Of a stretch of DNA of 64,000 nucleotides, positions 12,089-24,600 are shown piece by piece (the first letter of the stretch is position 1; each line of letters begins with the position of its first letter). This DNA is from Manihot esculenta (Eukaryota; Streptophyta; Magnoliopsida; Malpighiales; Euphorbiaceae): positions 20,377,225 to 20,441,224 of the forward strand of contig NC_035166.2 in NCBI RefSeq assembly GCF_001659605.2. Direction: 5' to 3'. A program made the position numbers and the translations under genes. Below the pieces are notes generated by a model. It had not been told where the DNA came from, searched no databases, and worked only from the letters and a program-made list of their open reading frames with translations.

Positions 12089-13298
12089 TTTTCCATTAAT
12101 TTTGTTATATGAAGAAAGACTAGTTCCCCATATGCTATTATCTATTAGGATTTCATGATTAATTAGTTTACTGGGTAAAATTCTCAAGTTAAATTTAAAG
12201 TAAATAAAAAATATTGCAAATTAAATCAATTTGCCCATTTTATAATTTTTTTTTAATTTGAATAACTTAACTCGTTAATCAGATTAATACTATTTGATTT
12301 TACCTATATTTGAGATCTTTTAAAAAAATAAGAAATTTAGCACGTAATTTATTAAACTCATTTTTTTTAGATTTAAAAAATTTAAAATTTATTTCTGTTT
12401 ATTTAAATAGTCTAACATAAAATAAATATAATTATAACTTTTTAATAAAAAAATAATTATATAAAATAAAATTAAATAATAAATAAATAACTTATCTCGT
12501 AAATAATTTAAAAAGAAAAAAATAAATAGGATACTGAAACCTTTGAAGATTAAAAACAAATCTTATGGATTGAAAAAGAAAATACAGAAATAAGGTGATT
12601 ATTGCAAAAATAATATTTAAAATCGTAATTTTCTTTATAAGAGAATTTCTATTAAATTTCTTAATTTTAAAAAAATTCACTAGTTTGTCTCTATATCAAA
12701 ATCATTTAAGTAAAATATCTTTTTATTTTATAAAATTAAATTATTTAGTAATTTATGAAAAAAAATTATTAATCAATTTATTTTATCTTTAATCATAAAA
12801 AATAAAACGTATGAACACGTATACTTATCTAAAATTATAAAATTAAATAATATAAATATTCAGATAGATCGATGGATTTTTTAAATAAAATAGTTAAAGA
12901 ATTTGATTTTATAAAATAAAAAAATATTTTAATGGTGTAAATTTCAAATAAAAATGAAGTAATGAATTTTTTTAAAATTTAAGAGTTTAATAATATTTTT
13001 TTTAGATAATTTAAAATTTTCAAGAAATCCATATCCTTAGCTTAAATGATCTCCTCTCATTATCTAGTTATTTCCAGAAGAGAAAAGCTAGTATTAACTA
13101 TCCATGAAAAATGTTATAATGGAATTTTCTGGATCCAGCTAGGTAACCATATTAGGTTAAGCAATAGCAGCATGGGGCCGCGAAGTAGCTTCGTTGGTTG
13201 ACATAATGCTATCACAATTGCAAGCAAGTGGTGGCCAGTTGCAGACATCCACACCTAACCTATTGCTTCGGTAGTCTGCGCATATGTTAGGGCTAGGG

Positions 13299-13307
13299 TT
13301 AGGGTTT
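13299..13307 (+). promoter_or_regulatory. Telo-box-like site
   Basis: The sequence TTAGGGTTT inside CTAGGGTTAGGGTTTT matches the plant telo-box (AAACCCTAA). Telo-boxes occur in promoters and Polycomb-recruiting elements. No gene start was identified next to it, so function is uncertain; it may be a chance or interstitial telomere-like match. Confidence 0.35.
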
Positions 13308-15060
13308 TACTGTCATTTGACTCTCATAAGTAATCTGGCTCTGGTCCTTTGATTCTAGTCTTGAAGTTCTGCCCTTGTTAGATTGCACAAATTCTGGCCT
13401 ATCATTCTTCAATCTCTCATATATTTTTCACTTAAGCACCTGAAACTCCTCATCATGTTGAACAATCAAGTGAAATATTTTGGCCACAAATTTGTGAAAT
13501 TTCCATTTTTAAGTCTTCCCAAAGGCTTCACTAAAATTTTCTGGGTAGGTAACAATAAACAATGGCTTTCTTCTCATGGAGTTCTTTTGGCTATCTTTAT
13601 AACTTTTGTGAAAACATGGAGAGTCCAAGACAGATAGAAACAAAACCTGTTAATTGATTCGAGGAAAATAAGTATTCAGATATCTGAAATGGATATGCAA
13701 GTTGAGATAAAGTCTAATTCAGGTTATGCTTATGGGGACACCCAGAGATAATCCATGTCTGAATCTTGAGCAGCCTTCTCCCTGGAGAAAATTTCAGCAC
13801 CACGAGGATGTTTTCTTAATAAATGAATTTGTTCAAACCTAAAAGTTAAAAGAATGGTTATTGGGCATTCCAAGAATCAGTTTGTATAATGCTTTAAGTT
13901 AGAGACCAACAAAAAGTGTTTGAAAATCAGCATTGAGGCTTATCTAATTGCTATAGCTAAAGGCTGAACGCAAATTGAAGTTTGCATAAACAAACTATAA
14001 CCTTCTAAAGATTAATTGAAGGTGATGGATATCATCATATCTGTAATACTGAGAATTTGGATATGATTAAAATGTTTGTTTGTTGCACTAAAGCAAAATA
14101 CAAATTTTGGACAGAGACCAAAAAACCCATCAAGCTAGCATTTCGCAACATTTATCCACTGATACATATTGCTAGTAAAACAGGAAAAGGATTTAAAAAA
14201 AGTAGTTACAAGGACACAAAGAAGAAATCCACTGCTTTCACAGACTTTTCAGTGGACACATTCAGCAGAAAATTGTTGAATGGAATTCCTAACTTTTCTC
14301 TGGATCATTGAATCATGTTGTGTGTTCTTCGGTGAAAGCGATTCACCATAAAACATGGACATCTGGTCTAGCAGTAAATGTTTCAAGAAACCAGAAGATC
14401 CCATTTTTTATTTCTTTTTTTGCGAATTTGTGAGTTTCAGAGTGACGGAAAGAGAGAGCGAGAGATGGGGAAATGGGAAGGGAAGAGAAGAGAAGATTTG
14501 CTCAAAGATAACTTTGAAGGCTAGAAAGAGAACCAGAATGAGCAAAATATATGTATATTTAAAAAGAAAAAGGGAAAGCAAAATCATACTATAAAAGAAA
14601 GCAATAGAAAAATGCATTGCCATGCAAAACGAACTACAAATGCAAAAAGGGGTTAGTAACTTTCAGTTCAAATCTAAGTCCTTGTCCCACTCACAAGCTC
14701 TAGTCCCCTTCTTTCCACAGTTGGATAGTACAATTACACCAACACCAACACAAACCCCATCCTCCAATCCCTGTTGCTCCAAGCCAAACTAGCTGAGAGT
14801 GTAAATGAGCTCAGAAAGCTGCCCCAATCCCTGTACATCAACCCAAAAACTTCTCTTTTTCATTGCATGACCCCATTTGTCAGTTTGTTAGGTCCCTCTC
14901 CTTTCTCTCTGGTTGCCGTGTCAAAGCAGATAAATACTTCTCATAACTATCAACCCACCTTGAAAAAGAAAATAAATTAATAACACAATCTCTTAAAACC
15001 CATCTTGAAATCGATTGATCGATGGAGGATCCAAATGATGCTGTGATCCAGCTCCTCCTG

Positions 15061-16942
15061 CTAGCTCCTTCCCCAATTCAACCCTTCCTCCTGACTGCTC
15101 AGTGACCCGTCTCTACCACTTCCCTCTGGTCCACGGCTTGAACCACCACTAAGCCCACCATGTCCTACCGGTGCACCAATGCAAGTGTAATTAGATTCTT
15201 GACCAACCATGTTGTAGGTCATGCTCTGGTGCGAAGGGTATGATTGTGAACTGTTGTTATTAAGGACATGGCCAATATAGTAATCGTTAATGGGTTGTTG
15301 ATGAGAACATTGCGAAGGATAGGGAGTCAGGCGAGAAGGAGATGTGTATAGATACGGTTGATGAGGTGGTTGTGGTGGTGCTGGAGGCAAGAGACCTGAA
15401 GAAGATCCAGAGAAGAGTCTCGTTGGATACACTGATCTGTATGGATCTGCAATGCCTGATGGATAGCTTCCTGGCGCCATGGGATGGCAGCTGCCAGGAA
15501 CATTAGAACGTTACGTCCATTTTAGTGTGATCATACAAGAAGAAGAAGATGAATAATGTTGGTGCTGGTGTTAGCTAGTGATTGAAATCAAACACATAAT
15601 ACTGAAATCAATCAAGTATAATATGTCCTTGATATGTAACAACCGAAAATCTAGATTTAACAAAGTAGAAAGATCAAGATTCATGTTTTTAGTCTAAAAC
15701 AGAAAGTGGGTAAATGATTTCATTTCTAAGGAAAAAAAATGGCGTTAGAATGTTGTAAAGGACAGATGAAAGAGATAAATGAGCAATTGTGATGGATATT
15801 CATTGTTTGTGTACGTACCCTAGGTGACCTTGGGCGGCTAGGTTATCGCTGCTGAAGACCAGCTGGCGAGCCCGGTTCAGAGTTTCTGTTTCTCGTTCTG
15901 AGCAGCCAACGGCACAAATCAAATCAAGATCAAATCAAAGTAACCCAAAAAAAAAAACTCAACCCCCAAAATCCCCTCAGCCAAGAGTTTCAACAATATA
16001 TCAACTTGGTTTTCCTCGAAATTGATATGACCACGTTATCAACTAGAATTTCATGGGAAATCATTTTAAATAACAACCACTGCCCATTCTATTAAAAAAA
16101 CATTATAAAAAATTGTTAGTTGGTTTCGTTGAACAACATATGCAGATAGAAGAAGAGAAAAGAAAAGACTTGCCTTGTCTGTGTCGGTTCATGTGTCCTC
16201 CAAGAGCTTGAGATTTGCAGAACTTGAGGGAGCAAAACCTACACTCGTAGACTTTACCGCATTCATCTTTTCCATCCTTAGCGCCGCTTTTCTTTTTCCT
16301 ATAGCCTGCAACAAAAGCAACCAATTAGAGCAACTTCGATGAGACTATTCTTAGCCCATAAAGCCGAACCCTAGTTTCCCAAATCGTGAATAAAGATGGA
16401 AGGCCATTCAAACGCCCACTTCTCTTATCTCTTGTTCTATTTCTTCCTCCTCTAATTCATCACTTCAAGCTTCACAATGCCAAACAAGAGATAGAATAAT
16501 TTGCACTAGCTTTTGAAGGGTGCAATTATCCTACCCCCATCCCACACCCAGCGGAAAATTTTGTGGTTTTCTTCTTGTAATTTCTTGATTGTATTTAGCA
16601 TTTACCCTTTTTTTATCAGAAAATAGTCGTTATGGATCAATTTTCTTGCAGTATTTTAACCAAAACAAAACAAAAGGAAGAAAAATTGCACATACCAGAG
16701 GAAGAGCTGGCATCGAGTACTTGCTTACTATCTCTAGTATAATCGTCAGGCAAATTGTTGAGGTCTAATGGGTTCCTCTCAGGTCTCCTGGAAAAATACA
16801 GAGAGAAACAAAAGTTATAAAAGAAAGCTGAAAAAAGGGAGAGAGAACTCCGAGAGGGAGTAAAGAAAGAAAATAATAAGAAAGAAGCAAGCAGGTGGTG
16901 GTGAATGAAGAAGGGGGGTTGAGTTGTGGGGGAGACCTACAT
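15061..16942 (-). CDS. JAG: JAGGED-type C2H2 zinc-finger transcription factor (5 coding exons, 244 aa)
   Basis: JAGGED promotes growth and differentiation of lateral organs (leaf margins, petals) as a nuclear repressor. Exons in coding order on the minus strand: 16942-16941 (only the A and T of the start codon), 16787-16696, 16305-16174, 15897-15819 and 15490-15061. All phases fit and the stop is TAG at 15063-15061. The N-terminus has the EAR-type repressor motif LDLNNLPDD. The single plant C2H2 finger (CRFCSLKFCKSQALGGHMNRH, with QALGGH) follows a basic RKKK stretch, and the family motif QERETETLNRARQLV comes next. The tail has YRSVYPTRLF and a late YTCIGAP motif. Length is close to Arabidopsis JAG (about 250 aa), and RKKK plus the GKVYECRFCSLKFC context favours JAG over its paralogue NUBBIN. 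Oddities: the start codon is split by an intron, and the exon 3 donor is GC (CAAG then GCAAGT). A TATA-like TTTTTAAAG lies upstream near 17,190. Confidence 0.92.
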
Positions 16943-17329
16943 GGTACCGACAGAGAAAGACAGAAGAAAGGAAAATAAGGTAAACAATCTTTCAGATGGG
17001 AAGATAACTAAAGCTTTAGAAAATTATAAGACTTCAGTTTGAGACTGCAATATAGAGGCTAGTTGAGTGAAGGTGGAGAAAAAAGAGCTTTGAAAGTTCT
17101 CTATCAGTTTATCTGCCAACCCCTCTGGACTTATCTCTCTCTCATTGAAAGAGAGAGCAGCGAAGGGACAGTGTGGTCTCGTGACTTTAAAAAGGGTGAT
17201 GGGGGTGTATGGGGAGAGGCCAAGGCAGGTGGTTCGTGTCATTTGGTTTGGTTGAGAGAGACAGAAGCTAGAAAATGAGACGGACGTTGCCTTAGTTTTT
17301 TTTTCATTTTTTTTTTGTGCCTCAATCAA
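16943..17329 (-). promoter_or_regulatory. JAG 5' leader and proximal promoter
   Basis: Upstream of the split start codon the minus strand carries a purine/pyrimidine-rich leader, with GA/CT stretches around 17,135-17,160, and a TATA-like CCTTTTTAAAG (17,185-17,195). An open frame of 101 codons here has the low-complexity look of a leader, not a protein. The transcription start is not determined. Confidence 0.4.
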
Positions 17330-20300
17330 GGAGGCTACCTTAGCTCTCTATTGCCCTACAACTACAGCATCAATGTTCAATCATATATATAATGAAATAC
17401 GTTCAATAGTTTCAGATTTCTATATATCTTAGCTTCATGTCCTTTGCAGCAGATCTTCCCAAAGCTGAGCAAAGTTTTGCTCTCTTTCTTCTGATAAAGA
17501 AACCCAAGCGACAAGTTTTTTATGGTCCCCATTTGAGCGTAAGGCTCTTCCTAGGCATCATTGTACTGTGGACTAATTGCCATGGATCATGGAAGTGTTA
17601 ACATCAATATCTAATTGTTAGGGTTTTGTGAGATCTAAGTTGGAATATAGTGATCTCAACCCCACATGATTGTTGTTTTATTCTTTGGAACATGTTAGTT
17701 TCTTCTTCATTGTCATTGTCAATCAATTAGATTCTGAAACAAGGTCACAAAAAGGCCTTTCTCTTTTCCTTTTTCTTCAATAATATTTTTTATATTAATT
17801 CAACTGATCACCTTTGCAATTAGATCACAATATATTTATTCAGTTCTATCTGTATCGTGAAATATATATGTACACAGAGATTGATTGCCTCCTCTAATCT
17901 CATTAGCCTGCATGATTCATCTTTGATAAAATCGAGAAGATGATTAGTACAGTACATGAAATCTGACTCGTAACATTATCTTATGACAACATGAAAAATA
18001 AAACAAAAGAAAGAGATAATTAAGGCAAGAATTTAACCTGGTTTGCTTGTTTTCAAGAAAATGCCTTGCCAATGTTAAGCTCGTCTGCTGTTTTCGCCTG
18101 TGTTTTCCTTTGAAAATTAATGAGGCAAAAGCAGCATAGAAGCTCATTGGATTTTAAGGAGGCAAATTGATAGCAGGTGGTTCAATTGCATGGACCACAA
18201 CTATCTTCTGGCCTTGACTTGGTGGTTTTGATTATGATTAGCATAACATATTTGTATGGCCAGAGCAATGAAGCAGGCAAAGGCCATGTGTGCCCAAACA
18301 TCTGAAATTTTTCTTACAAGTATTTGTATTTTTTTTCATTCAAGTGGTCCACATCCCACTCATGTATAATCTACTAATGTTGTTGCCTGTTTTATTTAAC
18401 CATTTTCACTTCTACCATTGACATTCCATTTGGGTCATTTTCTGAGATAAAGGAATGATACTTTAAAAACTAACTTTGCTAAAAAGATCCCAAAAGAAGT
18501 ATAATGGCATGAATTTGTCCTTCATGATTGTATAAAAATTTATATTACTCCTTTAATTTTATTTTAATTCTATTTAACCTTTTAAATTTTAAATCATGAA
18601 TAACATAATTCGACCAAATGAGAATAAGGCATATCATTATTCCTTCTAGTCAATAAGATAGTTTTATTTATCAATTTTCTGAGTAGCAATTAGTTTATTG
18701 CTCTTTTAATTTTTTCAACTTTATAAATTAATTTTTTCAGGTTTTCTTCACAAGCAGTAAGGGTAACTATCTATCACTTTTTCCTAAATATCATAAAATG
18801 TATAAAAATATTTTTTTAATTAAATATTTTTTTATGAAAGAAATAAAGTCTTAAACATATTATTTAAATTAAACATATATCCTATTATTTATTTTAAAAT
18901 ATGTGAGCAACACTAAATATCTTTTAGAAAATGTGGATATCTGTTTCATAGAAAATGAATAATTGCACTTACATATGTGTAAAATATTCTGAAGGAAGAG
19001 GTTTGCTTGTAAACAATTTAACAAATATCTAATTTAAATAGATTTATTTTCTAAAGTTTAATCTTTTATTTAATAAACGAATCAAATTCAAATTTATTAT
19101 ATTCAACTCATTAAAAAATTAAATTATTTAATAAATTTAAAAATTAAAATTCATTAGGATATAAATGAAATAATTAAATTGCTCGTAATTTATTTATTTT
19201 CAATTAGAAGGCGGATTGAATTGGCTTATTTTTTTAAACCATCGATATATGATCTATTACATTTATATATTTATTTTACCATGTAAAGGGAGAAAGCACT
19301 ATGGAAAAGAGGAATTAGTATAGCAAAATTCACGGCCCAGCCATGAGAATTGCCAATCATACACGACCAAGACATGAGATGGGTTTTAGAATAACCAAAG
19401 GCAACCAAAGCTCACAGTCAGATCATGAGAATCATGAGAGAGATCTGGAGCATGGCAATCACTCTATTTGGCATAAAATCTAGTTTTGATGAGGGAATTA
19501 AGAGTTGAGGCGCTCTATGTTGTAGAGGGATAGAAGTAGTCGTAGAAAGGCCAGAAACTACACTGCAAAGAAAGAAGACGAGTGCATTCTTAAAGAGTAG
19601 TCTAATAAAAAAATCCAATTCATTAATTTTTTATGATAAAGCAAGAGAGATGGCAATGATGATTGGACCCAAAATTTAAGGATTCACAAGACTGTAGTTT
19701 TCTGTGGTTCTGTTTTGGCAGTAGACTTAACAATATTTTTCAAAAGGAAATAATTATTTTCGTTTGTAAGGGACAAGTTGACCATTCTTTCTGAGATTGA
19801 AAACTTGTCTATTGATTTTATGCAGTTTTTATTTACATACAGAGAATGTAAGCTTGATTTTTGTCAAAGCTACCTAATCCAAATGTCTTTATGCATTTGG
19901 ATGTGGATTCTCTATCTCTCTTTAACTTATATCCCTTTATCAAAAGAACCAAATTGCATAGTTGTAATGTAGATGATGAGAGCTTGTCAAGTTTCATTCA
20001 AATATAAGAGCAATTTGTTATCAAGTACCATTTATAACATTAGCTTCAAATGTGTAATTAGTCACATGAGAAACCTCAGATTTCTTCATTGCCTTGTCAC
20101 CCTCAGAGACTCTTTTGATTTTGGGTTTTTTGCATATTTTTGAAATTTTCACTCGCTATTTGATGTTGTTGGGTCTACTTCTTTTTTTATATTAGGTCCA
20201 AGTTAATTAGAGGTAAACAGTAATGATCATGGACATTGAAAATATATTAACCTAAGTTCGAGTTATAATATTATAAGATTATAATTTGTATTAGTAGTCT

Positions 20301-21431
20301 TTAACATAATTACACGAAAATATATTAAATATATATTTTATTTGTAAAATCAAAATACTCTGTATACTTAATCGAATGACAATGTTCATAGGATGATGAA
20401 GTGTGTATATATATAAAGAGAGAGACAAAGCCATGCTTGTTTCTATCTGTGGACAAAGAAAGAGGAAAAGAAGAGCATGTGGTTGTGTCTTCTATAGGTC
20501 CTTAGGGATATAGATATGTTAATAGACGTTTCAAGTGTATTATTTCATTATGTTAAATCGGTACACTAATTAATAGTTTAATAATAAATATTTAAAAATT
20601 AATATATTAATCAATAGTTTAATAATAAATAACTAAAAAATTTAAAATTTTAAAAATAAAAAATTAATTTCATCATCCATTTAAGCATACGAACAGTTGT
20701 ATTTTTTTTTTTTTTGATAAAATAGTTGTACTTTTAATTGGCTTGAAATTTTCAATTTGGACAAAATTAAATATGGGCATTTTTTTTTTTCCCCGAAAGG
20801 CGAAGAAGCGATCATCGGGAGGAAAACCGGCCTGTGGCGATATGGGCCTGCAATTCTGCGGCCCAACTAATGATTTTTATTTTTACTTTTATTCATTTCC
20901 TTTTTTTTATATATTATATAATTAATATAGACAATGATAATATAATCATATACATATTTGAAAGTAATAAAATAATATGGATGTGGTATAAGTATGCCCG
21001 CTTTAGGTTTAAATTTTATTTAAAATATTTAAATGATTTTTTTTAAAAAATTATTTATGATTTAATTTTTATATATGATGAAAAATTTTTAAATTAAAAA
21101 AATTTATAAATTCAGCTCAATTTAAGATTAAATATAAATATGTATGAACTCAAAATAAATTACCTTGGTTAAAAATTGTATAAATGGATAAAATCAAAAT
21201 AAAAGAATTACAAAAGAAGAGAGTTTTGGAGGATAGGTGGTAAGAAAAAGCATTTGGTAAAATGGCGGTACGCACACTCTTCTTTGTCTTCTCTGTGCCG
21301 GCAATTCTCTCCCTCGCTAGAAGTCTCAAAGCCAAACCTTTCTTCTTCGTTTTCCTCTCATTGAAAGTCGACAAATTTTTGAAGACCTGCAACTTCAATC
21401 CTCTTAAAACTCCGCTTCAAGAGTAATCCAA
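17330..21431. other. Intergenic, no identifiable gene
   Basis: Upstream region of JAG followed by AT-rich DNA. No open frame here shows a recognisable domain; the longest are 60-80 codons. Stretches at 18,530-19,260 and 20,220-21,180 are very AT-rich. The stretch 20,800-20,870 is a small GC-rich island of unknown origin. Confidence 0.5.
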
Positions 21432-21635
21432 ATGGAAGACCGCTACTTAGTAGTTATCAATCAAGTAGCTGCTGCTGCTGCTGCTGCTGTTGACTCTCCA
21501 ATGTCAAATGTGAGCTTAAGGCTGGTCGAGAAGAAGGGAAAGAGAAATGGAGGAGGGGATCTCCGCCGGACAAAGCTATATTTATGGGTTCGGCATATGA
21601 ATCAAAACAGAGATCGCACTCCGTTACCGGTGTAA
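21432..21635 (+). CDS. Possible small protein with polyalanine run (unrecognised)
   Basis: A 67-codon frame begins with ATG in a locally GC-richer segment (21,240-21,720) that looks like a first exon. It encodes MEDRYLVVINQV, seven alanines from a GCT repeat, then a basic segment (LVEKKGKRNGGG, LRRTKLYLWVRHMNQ) and ends at TAA. A good splice donor, GTAAGAAAAG, overlaps the stop (21,632 onward), so the frame may be the first coding exon of a longer gene. A later open stretch near 22,530-22,640 (reading IFEIPELSVDIELPKGTLEL) might belong to the same transcript. I recognise no family. Confidence 0.25.
   Translation: MEDRYLVVINQVAAAAAAAVDSPMSNVSLRLVEKKGKRNGGGDLRRTKLYLWVRHMNQNRDRTPLPV
21468..21488 (+). 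repeat. (GCT)7 microsatellite
   Basis: Seven perfect GCT units, encoding alanines if the surrounding frame is translated. Confidence 0.9.
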
Positions 21636-21639
21636 GAAA

Positions 21640-24600
21640 AGGGTTTGAAGGTTGCCAGACTCTAATGTCACATCCCAAATTGCGAGTATTGCCGGAGGTA
21701 TTTGGAAACACTTTTGGGCTTGTATGTATAGTTCTTGTTGGATGATTGCTGGGGTATTTTACATTTTAGTTGTTAATATCTTTATAAGTTGGAGCGATTT
21801 TTGTGTTTGTTAAAATGCGGTAGGGAACTAATTGATTTTTTTTTCCTCGCACTTTCAGCTTTGCCAAAGTTATGGGGAGATTTATTGGCATTTGATTATA
21901 TTTAGCTTCAAGAAGAAAACGACCGTGCAAAAGTTGAGTTTTTCAAACGGGAAACAAATAGGCTTAGGATGTGAAATGACTGCAATAGTAAGAAACAAGG
22001 AATATGAACCCCATATTTTCTTCCTTGCTGTCGACACCTTGTCAAAATTGGATGCAGTCTAGTGGCTGCCTTTTTGTGAATTTTTTTGGCAATTTAATAA
22101 AAGTAGCCTGAAATACTATAACATGTAAAGTAGAAACACTCTGGATTCTAGTTTCTCTACTCCTAGAAGAATATGTAAATGCAATAACATTTACTTTTGC
22201 ATCAAAAATTTATGATTCAGGAATTTTTATGCCCTCTGGGAAATCTTGACCTCCTTTGTCAAATTTGAAATTGGAGAAATTCTGTTTGCAATTGCTTTTG
22301 TCATTCTTGAATTTTGTTGCTAATTTTATCATACGGAATGTCTTTTAGGTTTTCTTTGAGTATCATACCTAGTTCATTTTGCCTTAGTATGTCTACTAAG
22401 AAATGGTTTAATGTCAATAATGATGGCATATTTTAATAAGTAGCAGATTGGCTTTTTACTTCAGTGTTAGCTGATATCTAGTTGCTCCTTTGGTGGTGAA
22501 ATTTAAGACCCACCATTGAATCATATTCTTATGATGATATTCGAGATTCCTGAACTTTCGGTTGATATTGAACTCCCTAAAGGGACTTTAGAGCTTGAAC
22601 GTCAAAACAGAGATGCTGGGAGCATCTTATGCACTATATAGATGGATTGTGATTTGTGGTTCCTTCCACTATGGCGTTGGTAGTTTTTAGATAAAAATGT
22701 GGGTATACTTAATATTTCATAAGAGTAATAACTGTTTTACAGGAAAGTGAATGATTTAGTGAGCCGCAAGTAGAGGATCAAATAGAGGCTTGCTCAGGAC
22801 TTGCTTGTTTTCTTGCTATCCCATCAAATTAACAGAGGTTTTGGAGCCACAAGTATGCCATATAGGAGCAGGATAAAATAGTGCATCACCATAATTTGTT
22901 TAGAGAATCTGTTTTTCTAGATTCATGAAATACTTTATTTTGAATTTTGATGTTGTGTGGAAGTTAGCTAGCATAATTTATCCTGAAATCAAGAAAAGTT
23001 AATATTTTCCAAGTCAGATGCCTTGTTTAAACCTGAAAAGGGGGTGGTTTAGAAGCATTATCCAACATCTGTATTTGTTGATATTCTCCATGTCTAGTGA
23101 TTGATAACCTTCTGACGAAAATTCTGATCTTCAAAAAGGGAAAGTAGGTTGCTTCGCCTTCTCTGGCAATTGATTTGGTTGCGAATGGCTTCTAATTTTG
23201 TTATACTTGGAACTCAATTACAACATCTATTTCTTGATATCTTAGATATTGACATAAATATTAGATAAGATATGAATTTCACTTAAAATGATATGGAACT
23301 TCAAAAATTTCCCATTTTGGAAATCATTATTGCGTTTAGCAAACTAATAAACTCTGAGAAAAAGTTGTATGTAACGTGTCATGATACAAATTTCCTTTGA
23401 CCGCTGCTTTTGATGCTGAATTGGTGAAGAATCCAACTTAGAAAACTGTTCCAGCTTCTTTTGACTTTTGGTACTCTTTAATAATGTTGTATGTCATGAC
23501 ATGAAAATGCCTTTCTCTATAGTGAAATTGGATGTCTACACTACTTTTCTAATTTCCATTTCGTTTTTGACATGGCAAAAACATGCTATTAAAATGAATA
23601 TATATCATGTTATGCATACGAATTTAGATCCTAGGATAGCGTAGTTTAATTGCATGTGAGAAAAAGTATAAAAGGTTGCAATAGTTATATTGTTTTCTTT
23701 TGGATGAGCTTTTAAAGCTCGTGCCATTTTGGTATCAGCCATGGAGAAGCTTGAGGCTGCTGGTTGCTCTCTCACTGTACTGTATTGCCTTCTGGCCACA
23801 AGAAGTAAGTGAAACCATCAGTTGCTAAGAAGCAAGCACCTTGCTTAAACTGAGAAATACTTTGCAAAGAACAAGGCTGCAGCCGCTAGTCTGCTACATC
23901 TCAGCCAGGCTTTGTTTGAAACGTTTTATTGTAGAATTACTTTTAAGATGACTTAACATTGCAGTTAGAGATATAACAGGGCGTTCATATTCTTCTTTAT
24001 TAGAGTTTTTAAGTGCTTGTACTATTCTGTAATATCTTGCTTTTGTATCTTCAGTTCATTCAGAGCCCTTCTATAATTTGGTTTAAATTTCAGAAAGCCC
24101 CTCTCTCTCTCTCTGTGCCTTCCCCATCAGCATGATAAAAGACTTAGACTCTGGTTTGGATTCTTGGATGTAGGATAATTATAATTCCTTAGCAATCTCT
24201 TTCTCTAATGAATGATAATGTTCATAATGCAAGAAAAGAAAGAGCTGTGATAATGGAAGGGGGGAAATACCAATTCACAGAAACCAAGCCCTTAGTCCTT
24301 TTCAGCATATATCTGTTTATGAGTGGAGTTATCCAGCTGCTTTTGATGTGCAATAGGGGAAAAAAGCCAAACCACTTTGTGTGCAGCCCCCCCTCAACTT
24401 TAATTTGGAACGGTCCAAAATTGTTGGCATCACAAAATAGGAATCTCAAAGCAGAGGATTAACATTAGTCAGTATTATTTGCCCAATTGGATTTGGTGTC
24501 ACATCAAATTTGCTTATTTCACTCTTCCATTGATTCTATCGATTAGGACACAAACAAAATTTCATATGCTTGAATATTAAACTCATATTGCTCCATCACA

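Larger units (their letters stand above)
9991..15060. other. Long AT-rich intergenic region
   Basis: From about 10,080 to 12,060 and again 12,190 to 13,020 the sequence is strongly AT-rich and of low complexity, with no supportable ORF. Around 13,150-13,640 it is less AT-rich and includes a telo-box (TTAGGGTTT, 13,299-13,307). The 84-codon frame at 14,057-14,311 has no recognisable motif. The region 14,430-14,600 is GA/AAG-rich. The right end lies 3' of the minus-strand JAG gene and should include its 3' UTR. Confidence 0.5.

Noticed and set aside
14057..14311. 84-codon plus-strand frame (Lys-rich)
   Set aside because: AT-rich codons, no motif and no promoter or splice context; length is within chance expectation for this region.
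17024..17329. 101-codon minus-strand frame upstream of JAG
   Set aside because: Low-complexity leader/promoter sequence; not joined in frame to the JAG coding exons.
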